NCBI GenBank assembly: GCA_021779635.1
Contig: JAJYAH010000015.1
Span: forward strand, 1-27,062
Length of the DNA: 27,062 bases
Direction: 5' to 3'
Source of the DNA: Pseudomonadota bacterium
GTDB taxonomy: Bacteria; Pseudomonadota; Alphaproteobacteria; Rhizobiales; Xanthobacteraceae
Positions 15,729 through 23,634 of this stretch are shown in pieces. The position numbers were made by a program, and so were the translations under genes. Every line of letters starts with the position of its first letter. Position 1 is the first letter of the stretch. The notes beneath the pieces were generated by a model. That model did not search any database. It had not been told where the DNA came from and was given only the letters and a program-made list of their open reading frames with translations.

Positions 15729-15965
15729 ATGGGGTCGATCGACAAATACATCTTTCGCACGACGCTTGCGTCGCTTGCGCGGGTTGCGGTCAACCTGGCA
15801 GCGCCGCTCCGGATCGCCCGGGTTCTGGCCGGCATTGATCCGGCGACCCGGCATTGGATGATCCTAGCGCTTCTCGGCTTCGACAGCCGGACGATCCCAT
15901 CGTTCGCGATCGGCCGATCGAACGCCCGTCTTCTGCGGCTTTCGGGGCGGGCGGTCGCAGCATGA
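15729..15965 (+). pseudogene. lptF: lptF remnant: N-terminus and possible tail of an LPS-export permease, core missing
   Basis: An open frame of 78 codons beginning MGSIDKYIFRTTLASL, the characteristic start of LptF in Bradyrhizobium-type bacteria. Positions 17-61 still align by spacing with the first membrane region of LptF (VxVxL..., GID, ILxLLG, IPS) but with many non-conservative changes and weakened hydrophobicity. The final 17 residues (AIGRSNARLLRLSGR...) resemble, from memory, a C-terminal tail. A normal LptF is about 380 residues with six membrane segments and a periplasmic domain; about 300 residues are absent. The stop overlaps the lptG start as ATGA, exactly where full lptF would end. 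No other frame continues the gene. Either an in-frame deletion remnant, a short leader now coupling translation to lptG, or an assembly collapse. Confidence 0.65.
15907..15920. repeat. 14-bp perfect palindrome at the apparent lptF junction
   Basis: CGATCGGCCGATCG is self-complementary, and the flanks CGTT (before) and AACG (after) extend the arms across a 2-nt bulge. It encodes the residues where LptF N-terminal similarity stops and the tail-like segment begins. It may mark a deletion breakpoint or be coincidental in G/C-rich DNA. Confidence 0.45.
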
Positions 15966-17059
15966 GCATGCTGACCAACACGCTTGGGCGTTATTTTGCA
16001 GGCCGCTTCGTGGTCTCGGCGATCGGCGTATTTGCCAGCATCTTCGTCCTGCTGGTGCTCGTCGATTACATCGAAATGGTCAGGAAGACCTCGGGGCTGG
16101 CGACGGCATCCGCCATCACCGTCGCGGAGACGTCGCTGTTCCGGGTTCCTCAACTGCTCGAAAAAATGATGCCGTTTTGCATCCTGATCGGCGCGATGAC
16201 CTGCTATCTGGCGCTTTCGCGGCGGCTGGAGCTTGTGGTCGCGCGGGCCGCTGGCGTTTCTGCCTGGCAGTTCATCGCGCCGGCACTCGCCAGCGCGATC
16301 GTGCTCGGGATTCTGGCGACGACTGCCTACAATCCGATGTCCGCCAATTTGCGCGAAATTTCCAAACGGATGGAAGCAGAGCTTTTCGGCTCCGCCCCTG
16401 GAGGTGGAATACAGGACGCAGCCGGTTTCTGGATCAATCAGGTCAACAATGATGGTCAGGCCATTATCAATGCCGCCCGCAGCGAGCAGCAGGGCGTGCG
16501 GCTGACCGGATTGACGGTGTTCAGATTCGATACCGACTACCAGTTCAAGGAGCGAATCGAGGCCCAGGAGGCGACGCTGGAGGACGGACGCTGGGTGTTC
16601 AAATCGGTACGGCGATACACCCTTGATCGTCCTGCCGTTGATCAGGACAGCTTCGTCCTGCCGACCACCCTCACCCCGGCTCAGGTTCGCAACAGTTTCT
16701 CCACCCCGGAGACTGTGTCTTTTTGGCAACTCCCGAGCTATATCCGCTCTTCCGAGAGCTCCGGATTCGCGACCGCCGGATATCGGTTGCAGTACCACAA
16801 GCTCATCGCACAGCCGTTTTTATTGGCGGCAATGGTCATGGTGGCGGCCGCTGTCAGCCTGCGGTTCTTCCGTTTCGGCGGCGTGCAGAAGATGGTTTTG
16901 AGTGGCGTGGGTGCAGGCTTTCTGCTCTACGTTCTGTCGAAAGTAACCGAGGATTTGAGCAAGGCTGAGTTGATGCATCCGATCGCTTCGGCGTGGCTGC
17001 CCGTATGCGTGGGCGGCCTCACCGGCTTTTTGGCCTTGTTGTACCAGGAGGACGGGTAG
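15962..17059 (+). CDS. lptG: LPS export ABC transporter permease LptG
   Basis: A 365-residue inner-membrane permease of the YjgP/YjgQ family. LptG pairs with LptF and the ATPase LptB to extract lipopolysaccharide and push it onto the LptA/LptD bridge. The N-terminus MSMLTNTLGRYFAGRFV is typical. Hydrophobic segments occur near residues 17-35, 60-80 and 100-120, then a periplasmic beta-jellyroll region (about 130-260: FWINQVNNDGQAIINAARSEQQG), and three more membrane segments to the C-terminus. The coupling-helix segment SRRLELVVARAAGVSAWQF is intact. The start is ATG 15962, overlapping the stop of the shortened lptF by ATGA; the longer frame from 15854 is antisense to nothing but unlike the family. 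lptD follows with a TAGTG overlap. Full length and apparently functional. Confidence 0.96.
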   Translation: MSMLTNTLGRYFAGRFVVSAIGVFASIFVLLVLVDYIEMVRKTSGLATASAITVAETSLFRVPQLLEKMMPFCILIGAMTCYLALSRRLELVVARAAGVSAWQFIAPALASAIVLGILATTAYNPMSANLREISKRMEAELFGSAPGGGIQDAAGFWINQVNNDGQAIINAARSEQQGVRLTGLTVFRFDTDYQFKERIEAQEATLEDGRWVFKSVRRYTLDRPAVDQDSFVLPTTLTPAQVRNSFSTPETVSFWQLPSYIRSSESSGFATAGYRLQYHKLIAQPFLLAAMVMVAAAVSLRFFRFGGVQKMVLSGVGAGFLLYVLSKVTEDLSKAELMHPIASAWLPVCVGGLTGFLALLYQEDG

Positions 17060-19524
17060 TGGCCGTTGTCGCCGCCCGCCAGGGAAGGTCGTCTGTGTTG
17101 CGGCGGAGCACCCGTGTGCGCCGCCACCGGAGTCGTTTGGCCGGACCCATCCTCGCGCTCGTCTTCGGGGTCATTTTCGCCCCCGCGCTCGGTATTGTCC
17201 TGGCAACCCCGGCGTCGGCGCAGGGTTTCACCTACAATCCGCAACCGCCGCATCCGAGACCGCCGCGTCCGCCCAACGACGGACAGATGCTGGTCCAGGC
17301 GATCGAGGTCGATTACGACTACAACAACTCACGGGTGTCGGCGGTCGGAAACGTGCAGCTGTTCTACAACGGCGCCAGCGTCGAGGCCGACAAGGTCATC
17401 TACGATCAGAAGACCAAGCGGCTTCATGCCGAAGGCAACATCCGCATGACCGATGCGGACGGCAAAATTACCTACGCCAACATCATGGATTTGAGTGACG
17501 ACTACCGGGACGGTTTCGTCGACTCGCTGCACGTCGACACTGCTGATGCGACGCGAATGGCTGCGACGCGCGCAGACCGCTCCAACGGCAACTACACCGT
17601 GTTCGAGAACGGCGTCTACACGGCTTGCGCACCCTGCAGGGATGATCCGAAGAAGCCGCCCCTGTGGCAGGTCAAGGGTGCGCGCATCATTCACGACCAG
17701 ACCAACAAGATGCTGTACTTCGAGAACGCCCAGTTGGAATTCTTCGGCGTTCCGCTGGCGTATGTACCGTATGGTTCAGCCCCCGACCCGACCGTCAAGA
17801 AAAAGACCGGATTCTTGATGCCGGAGATCAAGACTGGCGTTTACGGATACAGCATTGAAACACCGTTCTTCTGGAATATCGCGCCCGACTACGACGCAAC
17901 CTTCGACCCGCGCTACACAACTAAAGAAGGCGTGATGCTCCCGGCCGAGTTCCGTCAGCGGTTGCTCAACGGATCGTACGAAATCCGCGCCTATGGCATC
18001 GATCAGCAGGATCCCGCAGCCTTCGCCGGTCAGCCGGGAGACCGTCAGTTCCGCGGCGGCGTCGAATCGAAGGGCCAGTTTGCGCTGAACGATAAGTGGG
18101 TCTGGGGTTGGGACGGCGTCGCGCTCTCCGACTACATGGTGATGTCCGATTACAACCTGTCGCTGTACAAGGACCCGCTCGCTGCGCTTCTGGCTCTGCC
18201 GACCGAAGCCGTTTCCGACCTCTATCTGACCGGCGTCGGCAATCGCAGCTACTTCGACGCGCGCGCGATCTACTTTCTCAGTCTTTCGGGCAATCAGTCC
18301 CAAGTACCCGTCGTTGCGCCGGTTATCGACTATTCGAACGTGATCAACCACTCGGTGCTGGGCGGCGAATTCAGCTACAAGGGGAACTTCACCAGCCTGA
18401 CCCGCGATACCGCGGCTTTCGATCCAATCACCGCAGCCGCCCTCGCCAACGGCTCATGCCTGGCAACGTCAGCCGACCCGGCCAGGAATATCACGCCTGC
18501 GAACTGTCTGCTCCGGGGCATGCCCGGCACCTATACGCGGGCGACGGGCGAGGTGGATTGGCGGCGGTCGTTCACCGATTCGGCCGGCGAGATCTGGACG
18601 CCATTTGCCAGCGTCCGCGTCGATGCAACCGATGCCTCGGTTGCGAATCAGCCGGGCGTGTCCAATTTCCTTCCGACCGGGGAAAGCCAGGCGCTGCGGG
18701 TGATGCCCACGGTCGGCCTCGAATATCGCTACCCCTTCATCAACGTTCAGCCGTGGGGAACCACGACGATCGAACCGATTGTGCAGGTCATCGCTCGCCC
18801 CAATGAACCCTATGCAGGCAAGCTTCCCAACGAAGACGCGCAGAGCATGACCTTCGACACCAGCAACCTGTTCAGCGTCGACAAATTCTCTGGTTATGAT
18901 CGCGAGGAAGGCGGTGGCCGCGCCAATGCCGGCGTACAGACGACAACGCAGTTCGACCGCGGCGGCTCCGTCACCACGGTGTTCGGACAATCCTATCAGC
19001 TGTTCGGCATGAATTCCTTTGCGGTGGCCGACGTCACCAACACCGCGCTGGACTCCGGTCTGGACAAGCCGGTATCGGACTACGTCGCCAGCATCAATTA
19101 TTCGCCCAACAGGACCTACACCTTCAGCACACGGGCGCGGTTCGACGAGGCGACCGGAAGCGTCCAGCGCTTTGAGGCTGAAGGCCGCGCCAACTTCGAT
19201 CGCTTTTCGGTCAGCCTGCTGTATGGCGACTATGCCCCGCAGCCCGAGTTGGGATATCTGACGCGCCGCGAAGGTGTTCTCGGCACTACCAATATCAAGC
19301 TGGCGTCAAACTGGGTGCTGACGGGAGCCGCCCGTTGGGATCTCATCTTGAACCAACTCAACCAATACGCCATCGGCGTAGGCTACGTGGACGACTGCTT
19401 CGTGCTGGGGGTCAACTACGTCACATCCTACTCCTACGCCACTACCACAGCGCCGCCGCTTCTCGACCATGTTTTCATGCTACAGCTTGGCTTGCGGACG
19501 CTTGCTAATACATCCACGCAATAG
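17059..19524 (+). CDS. lptD: LPS-assembly protein LptD
   Basis: An 821-residue outer-membrane beta-barrel that inserts lipopolysaccharide into the outer leaflet together with LptE. A basic N-terminus and hydrophobic stretch end in PASAQG, a signal peptide cleaved near residue 55. The N-terminal OstA/LptA-like jellyroll follows (MLVQAIEVDYDYNNSRVSAVGNVQLFYNG, KRLHAEGNIRM). The conserved YTACAPC segment, the VPYGSAPDPTVKKKTGFLMPE segment at the barrel entrance and a C-terminal DDCF cysteine are present; these cysteines are candidates for the disulfides that bridge domains in LptD. The start is GTG 17059, overlapping the lptG stop by one base (TAGTG), with AGGAGG at 7 nt; the open frame upstream overlaps lptG. 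SurA, encoded next, assists LptD folding. Confidence 0.96.
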   Translation: MAVVAARQGRSSVLRRSTRVRRHRSRLAGPILALVFGVIFAPALGIVLATPASAQGFTYNPQPPHPRPPRPPNDGQMLVQAIEVDYDYNNSRVSAVGNVQLFYNGASVEADKVIYDQKTKRLHAEGNIRMTDADGKITYANIMDLSDDYRDGFVDSLHVDTADATRMAATRADRSNGNYTVFENGVYTACAPCRDDPKKPPLWQVKGARIIHDQTNKMLYFENAQLEFFGVPLAYVPYGSAPDPTVKKKTGFLMPEIKTGVYGYSIETPFFWNIAPDYDATFDPRYTTKEGVMLPAEFRQRLLNGSYEIRAYGIDQQDPAAFAGQPGDRQFRGGVESKGQFALNDKWVWGWDGVALSDYMVMSDYNLSLYKDPLAALLALPTEAVSDLYLTGVGNRSYFDARAIYFLSLSGNQSQVPVVAPVIDYSNVINHSVLGGEFSYKGNFTSLTRDTAAFDPITAAALANGSCLATSADPARNITPANCLLRGMPGTYTRATGEVDWRRSFTDSAGEIWTPFASVRVDATDASVANQPGVSNFLPTGESQALRVMPTVGLEYRYPFINVQPWGTTTIEPIVQVIARPNEPYAGKLPNEDAQSMTFDTSNLFSVDKFSGYDREEGGGRANAGVQTTTQFDRGGSVTTVFGQSYQLFGMNSFAVADVTNTALDSGLDKPVSDYVASINYSPNRTYTFSTRARFDEATGSVQRFEAEGRANFDRFSVSLLYGDYAPQPELGYLTRREGVLGTTNIKLASNWVLTGAARWDLILNQLNQYAIGVGYVDDCFVLGVNYVTSYSYATTTAPPLLDHVFMLQLGLRTLANTSTQ

Positions 19525-19600
19525 AGCCGCGGCGGCATCTCCGCACGGATGACTTGCCAGCCCGTCGGGGATCGAACTCGAATCGGTTGATACGGCGAAT

Positions 19601-20548
19601 ATGATCATGACGACGACCACGTCCCTTCAGTGCCTTTCGTCTCTCCGCCTCGGCTGTGCGGCAGCGCTATTCCTGATGCTTTGCGCAATGCCGTCCCATG
19701 CGCAGACCGTCGCCGTCATGGTCAACGGCGAGCCCATCACCAATTACGACATCGAACAGCGCAGCAAACTGAACTTCCTGTCGACGCACAAGCCTCAGGT
19801 CCGACAGCAAGTGATCGACGAACTGATCGACGAAAAGGTAAAAATCAGGGAAGGAAAGAAATTCAGCATCGACCCTTCCTCATCCGATATCGACAACATG
19901 TACTCTGGGATGAGTTCAAGGATGCACATCACGCCCGATCAGCTCACCAAATCTCTGGCAGCCTCGGGCATTCGGCCCGAGACGCTCAAGGAGCGCATGC
20001 GGGCGGAGATGGTCTGGTCCAGCCTGATCCGTGGTCGGTTCAAGGAAAGCCTCCAGGTCGGAGAGAAGGAGGTCGCCGCCGCCGTCAAGAGTACCGAGAG
20101 CCCCGACAAGCCGGACACCGAGAGCTTCGAATATAAAATGCAGCCGATAGTCTTGGTCGTCGAACGAGGATCGCCGCCGGCCGCCACCGAGGCAAGGCGC
20201 AAGGAAGCCGAAGCCCTGCGCAATCGCGTGCAGACGTGCGATGAGGCGAACACCTTGTTCAAGTCCATGCAAAATGCGGCGATCCGTGAAGCTGTGACAA
20301 AAACATCGGCCGACCTGCCGGCAGCCCTTCGCGACATGCTCGACAAGACTCCGATCGGTCATTTGACCGAGCCCGAAGTAACAAAACAGGGCGTCGAGAT
20401 GGTCGCGCTCTGCGACAAGAAGCCGACCACCATCGACACGCCGAAGAAGAAGGAAATCCGCGACAAGATGTTTGCCGAGAAATACGAGGCGAAATCGAAA
20501 GCGTATCTGCAGGAAGTCCGCAAAGCCGCGATGATCGAATACCGTTGA
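19601..20548 (+). CDS. surA: SurA-type periplasmic chaperone
   Basis: A 315-residue protein with an N-terminal signal peptide (to about residue 34, ...CAMPSHAQ) followed by the SurA N-terminal chaperone domain: VAVMVNGEPITNYDIEQRSKLNF, then QQVIDELIDEKVKIREGKKF. SurA guides unfolded outer-membrane proteins, LptD among them, to the Bam complex. The remaining part (about 160-290) has room for one parvulin-like domain instead of the two of E. coli SurA, and typical parvulin active-site residues are not obvious, so prolyl isomerase activity is doubtful. This short form is common in Rhizobiales. The start may be ATG 19601 or 19607. It sits 76 nt after lptD and 3 nt before pdxA. Confidence 0.9.
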   Translation: MIMTTTTSLQCLSSLRLGCAAALFLMLCAMPSHAQTVAVMVNGEPITNYDIEQRSKLNFLSTHKPQVRQQVIDELIDEKVKIREGKKFSIDPSSSDIDNMYSGMSSRMHITPDQLTKSLAASGIRPETLKERMRAEMVWSSLIRGRFKESLQVGEKEVAAAVKSTESPDKPDTESFEYKMQPIVLVVERGSPPAATEARRKEAEALRNRVQTCDEANTLFKSMQNAAIREAVTKTSADLPAALRDMLDKTPIGHLTEPEVTKQGVEMVALCDKKPTTIDTPKKKEIRDKMFAEKYEAKSKAYLQEVRKAAMIEYR

Positions 20549-20551
20549 TGC

Positions 20552-21556
20552 ATGGCAAAGCCCCTCGCGCTGACATTGGGCGAACCAGCGGGTATCGGGC
20601 CCGATATCACCATAAAGGCGTGGCTGCGCCGGAATGAGCTGAAGCTGCCGCCATTCTATCTGCTCGGCGATCGCGACTTGCTTGGCAGGCGGGCGGCGGC
20701 TCTCGGACTAAAGGTCAGGTTTGCCGACGTCCGGGCCGAGGATGCGTTCGATGCATTTGCCGACGCATTGCCGGTCGTCGCCACCGGCCAAGCGGCCTCC
20801 GCGCAGCCCGGCCTGCCCGACGACACCAGCGCGGACGCCGCCACGGCCTCCATTCGCCAGGCGGTCGGTGATGTCCTCGCCGGACGGGCGAGCGCCGTTG
20901 TCACCAATCCGATCGCCAAGAGCGTGCTCTACCGCACCGGATTTCGACATCCCGGCCATACCGAATTTCTCGCCGAACTCGCTGCGACCGGCGGCCACAC
21001 GCCGCAGCCGGTGATGATGTTGTGGTCCCCTGCCCTCGTCGTGGTGCCCGTCACGATCCATGTTCCGCTGCGGGAGGCGATCGCGCAACTGTCGAGCGAC
21101 CTGATCGTTACGACGGTTCGCATCGCGAATGCGGCTTTGAAAGCCCGCTTCGGGCTCGCCAATCCGCGCCTCGCGGTATCCGGCCTCAATCCGCACGCCG
21201 GCGAAGACGGCACGCTCGGCACCGAAGACCAGCAGATCGTGAAGCCGGCCATCGAAATCCTGCGCGCCGAGGGCATCCGGGTCACGGGACCGCTGCCGGC
21301 GGACACCATGTTCCATGACGCCGCGCGCAAAACCTACGACTGCGCGATCTGCATGTATCACGATCAGGCCCTGATCCCGGTCAAGACCCTGGCGTTCGAC
21401 GATGCGGTCAACGTCACGCTGGGATTGCCGTTCATTCGTACATCGCCCGATCACGGCACAGCCTTCGATATCGCTGGCACCGGCAGGGCCAATCCGTCGA
21501 GCCTGCTCGCCGCCTTGCGGCTCGCCGCCCGCCTGGCGGCAGCGCAGCCGGCATGA
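20552..21556 (+). CDS. pdxA: 4-hydroxythreonine-4-phosphate dehydrogenase
   Basis: A 334-residue NAD- and metal-dependent dehydrogenase of pyridoxal 5'-phosphate synthesis, producing the intermediate condensed with deoxyxylulose phosphate by PdxJ. Substrate-binding H136 and T137 lie in [10 protein letters not shown]. The three metal histidines are H170 (TIHVPL), H215 (NPHAGEDG) and H270 (MYHDQ), each four residues beyond the E. coli positions H166, H211 and H266. The opening [17 protein letters not shown] is diagnostic. The length is normal. Its ATG follows the surA stop by 3 nt and its stop overlaps the rsmA start by ATGA, so surA-pdxA-rsmA are translationally linked. Confidence 0.98.
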   Translation: MAKPLALTLGEPAGIGPDITIKAWLRRNELKLPPFYLLGDRDLLGRRAAALGLKVRFADVRAEDAFDAFADALPVVATGQAASAQPGLPDDTSADAATASIRQAVGDVLAGRASAVVTNPIAKSVLYRTGFRHPGHTEFLAELAATGGHTPQPVMMLWSPALVVVPVTIHVPLREAIAQLSSDLIVTTVRIANAALKARFGLANPRLAVSGLNPHAGEDGTLGTEDQQIVKPAIEILRAEGIRVTGPLPADTMFHDAARKTYDCAICMYHDQALIPVKTLAFDDAVNVTLGLPFIRTSPDHGTAFDIAGTGRANPSSLLAALRLAARLAAAQPA

Positions 21557-22410
21557 GCGCAATCGACGACCTTCCGCCTCTTCGCGAAGTTATTCGCCAG
21601 CACGCGTTGTCGGCTCGCAAATCGCTTGGACAGAATTTCCTGCTGGACCTCAACCTCACCGCGCGCATCGCGCGCGCCGCGGGCCCGCTCGAAGACGCCA
21701 CCATCATCGAGATCGGCCCGGGTCCCGGCGGCTTGACGCGCGCGCTGCTGGCACTGGGCGCGCGACGCGTCATTGCGGTGGAGCGCGATCAGCGCGCGCT
21801 GGCGGCGCTTGAGGAAATTTCAGCACGTTATCCGGGGCGGCTGGAAATCATCTGCGCCGATGCGCAGCATTTCGATCCACGGCCGTTGCTCGGCGGTACC
21901 AGCGCCAAAATCGTTGCCAACCTGCCCTACAACATCGCGACCGCGCTGCTCATCGACTGGCTGTCGATCGAGCCGTGGCCACCATGGTATGACATGATGG
22001 TGCTGATGTTTCAGCGCGAAGTGGCCGAGCGAATCGTCGCGCGCGCCAACGACGAAGCCTATGGCAGGCTCGGTGTACTCGCGAACTGGCGCACTGAACC
22101 AAAAATCCTGTTCGACATTTCGCCCGCGGCATTCGTGCCGCAGCCCAAGGTCACCTCGTCCGTCGTGCGATTGGTGCCCCGCGTCGCGCCGGAGCCGTGC
22201 GACCGCAAGGCGTTGGAGATGGTGGCAGCGGCGGCGTTCGGCCAGCGGCGAAAAATGCTGCGGCAAAGCCTGAAATCGCTGCCGGTCGATCCGACCCGGC
22301 TGGCTCAGGCTGCCGATGTCGATCTGACGCGACGCGCCGAAACCATTCCGGTCAGTGGCTTTGTTGCCATGGCCCGTGAATTGACCAATATACGGAACGG
22401 AAAATCCTAA
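21553..22410 (+). CDS. rsmA: 16S rRNA (adenine1518/1519-N6)-dimethyltransferase
   Basis: A 285-residue SAM-dependent enzyme (KsgA/RsmA) that dimethylates two adjacent adenines in helix 45 of 16S rRNA late in small-subunit maturation. The start region carries [19 protein letters not shown]. The SAM-binding loop is [14 protein letters not shown] (from E53), followed by the acidic VIAVERD and the catalytic motif NLPYN (123-127). The C-terminal helical domain ([22 protein letters not shown]) is complete. ATG 21553 overlaps the pdxA stop. Loss of this gene commonly gives kasugamycin resistance in other bacteria. Confidence 0.98.
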   Translation: MSAIDDLPPLREVIRQHALSARKSLGQNFLLDLNLTARIARAAGPLEDATIIEIGPGPGGLTRALLALGARRVIAVERDQRALAALEEISARYPGRLEIICADAQHFDPRPLLGGTSAKIVANLPYNIATALLIDWLSIEPWPPWYDMMVLMFQREVAERIVARANDEAYGRLGVLANWRTEPKILFDISPAAFVPQPKVTSSVVRLVPRVAPEPCDRKALEMVAAAAFGQRRKMLRQSLKSLPVDPTRLAQAADVDLTRRAETIPVSGFVAMARELTNIRNGKS

Positions 22411-22421
22411 GGAGAAAACCC

Positions 22422-23480
22422 ATGGCGCTCATGCGTCGCCAGTCGTTGATCAAGTTCGATGCCCCCCTCTGTGAAACCATCGTCGAAACGCCGAAGCCGC
22501 AGGGCAAGGAAGTGCTCGTCCGTATCGAGCGTTGCGGGCTGTGCCATTCCGACCTGCATATTCAGGACGGCTATGCCGACCTCGGCGGTGGCAAGAAACT
22601 CGACACCACGCGCGGCATGACGCTGCCGTTCACGTTGGGACACGAGATCGCCGGGATTGTCGAGGAGGCTGGTCCCGATGTTTCGAAGGACCTGATCGGC
22701 GCAAAGAAGGCCGTATTCCCCTGGATCGGCTGCGGCCAATGCCGCGACTGTCTCAATGGTGACGAGAATCTCTGCGCCAAGCAGCGTTTTCTCGGTGTCG
22801 CAATCGACGGCGGTTTCGCCAGCCACGTGCTGGTGCCGGACGCAAAATACCTGTTGGACTACGATCCGTTGCCGGTCAACCAGGCGGCGACCTTGATGTG
22901 CTCGGGGGTGACTGCCTATGGCGCTCTAAAACGCCTCGTCGACCGCCCCCGGCAGCGCAATCTGCTGCTGATCGGCCTTGGCGGCGTCGGCATGATGGGG
23001 CTGGCCTTCGCGCAAGCCATGTTCAAGCAGAACATCTCGGTCGCGGACTTGAGCCCTGCGGCACGCGAAGCGGCGCTCAAGAACGGAGCTGCTGTTGCCT
23101 ACGATCCTTCCGAGCCCGATGTGGTCAAACGGATCATCAGGGAAACCGAGGGCGGTTTCGACGGTGTGGTTGATTTTGCCGGGAACGAAAAGTCGATGGG
23201 CTTTGCGGTCGCCACAGTCGCGCGTGGCGGCAAGATCGTGGTCTCCGGCCTGATGGGCGGCAACTTCAGCCTGCCGATGGTGCAATGGATCTACAAGCGC
23301 ATGACCATCGAAGGCTTCATGGTCGGAACGCTGGCCGAGGGCCAGGAACTGATGGCGCTCGCCCGCAGCGGCAAGATCAAACCGACGCCGATGAAGGAGG
23401 AGCCGATGGGCGACGTCCAGAAATGGATCGACGAATTGCGCGCCGGAAAGGTGGTCGGGCGCATCGTGCTGAAAAACTGA
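22422..23480 (+). CDS. zinc-dependent alcohol dehydrogenase (MDR superfamily)
   Basis: A 352-residue NAD(P)-dependent medium-chain dehydrogenase. The catalytic zinc ligands are C41 (CGLCHSD), H74 with E75 (TLGHE) and C160 (LMCSGVTAYGA). The structural zinc lobe has four cysteines, C104, C107, C110 and C118 (CGQCRDCLNGDENLC). The Rossmann loop GLGGVG is at 185-190, and D209 at the end of the second strand (ISVADLS) favours NAD over NADP. A small insert, YADLGGGKKLD, follows the CHSD motif. The physiological alcohol is unknown. AAGGAGAAAACCC before ATG gives a near-ideal ribosome binding site. It lies 11 nt after rsmA on the same strand and is likely cotranscribed, though functionally unrelated to the operon. 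Confidence 0.93.
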   Translation: MALMRRQSLIKFDAPLCETIVETPKPQGKEVLVRIERCGLCHSDLHIQDGYADLGGGKKLDTTRGMTLPFTLGHEIAGIVEEAGPDVSKDLIGAKKAVFPWIGCGQCRDCLNGDENLCAKQRFLGVAIDGGFASHVLVPDAKYLLDYDPLPVNQAATLMCSGVTAYGALKRLVDRPRQRNLLLIGLGGVGMMGLAFAQAMFKQNISVADLSPAAREAALKNGAAVAYDPSEPDVVKRIIRETEGGFDGVVDFAGNEKSMGFAVATVARGGKIVVSGLMGGNFSLPMVQWIYKRMTIEGFMVGTLAEGQELMALARSGKIKPTPMKEEPMGDVQKWIDELRAGKVVGRIVLKN

Positions 23481-23634
23481 GGCGAAGCGACTTGGGGCTT
23501 CGGCAACTGCCGCGTCCTGCGGTTGCAAAAGCGAGCCCGAATTAAGCCTCATGCTGTCCGGAATTGCGGCGCATTACGACCCAAGTCTTTGCAGAGATTG
23601 GGGAACTAAGTGCTGCGTATCACCGGAGATTCAC

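Noticed and set aside
15605..16798. 397-codon minus-strand frame opposite the lptF remnant and lptG
   Set aside because: I considered whether it could explain the odd lptF region, but it runs through intact lptG as an antisense shadow and has no recognisable family features.
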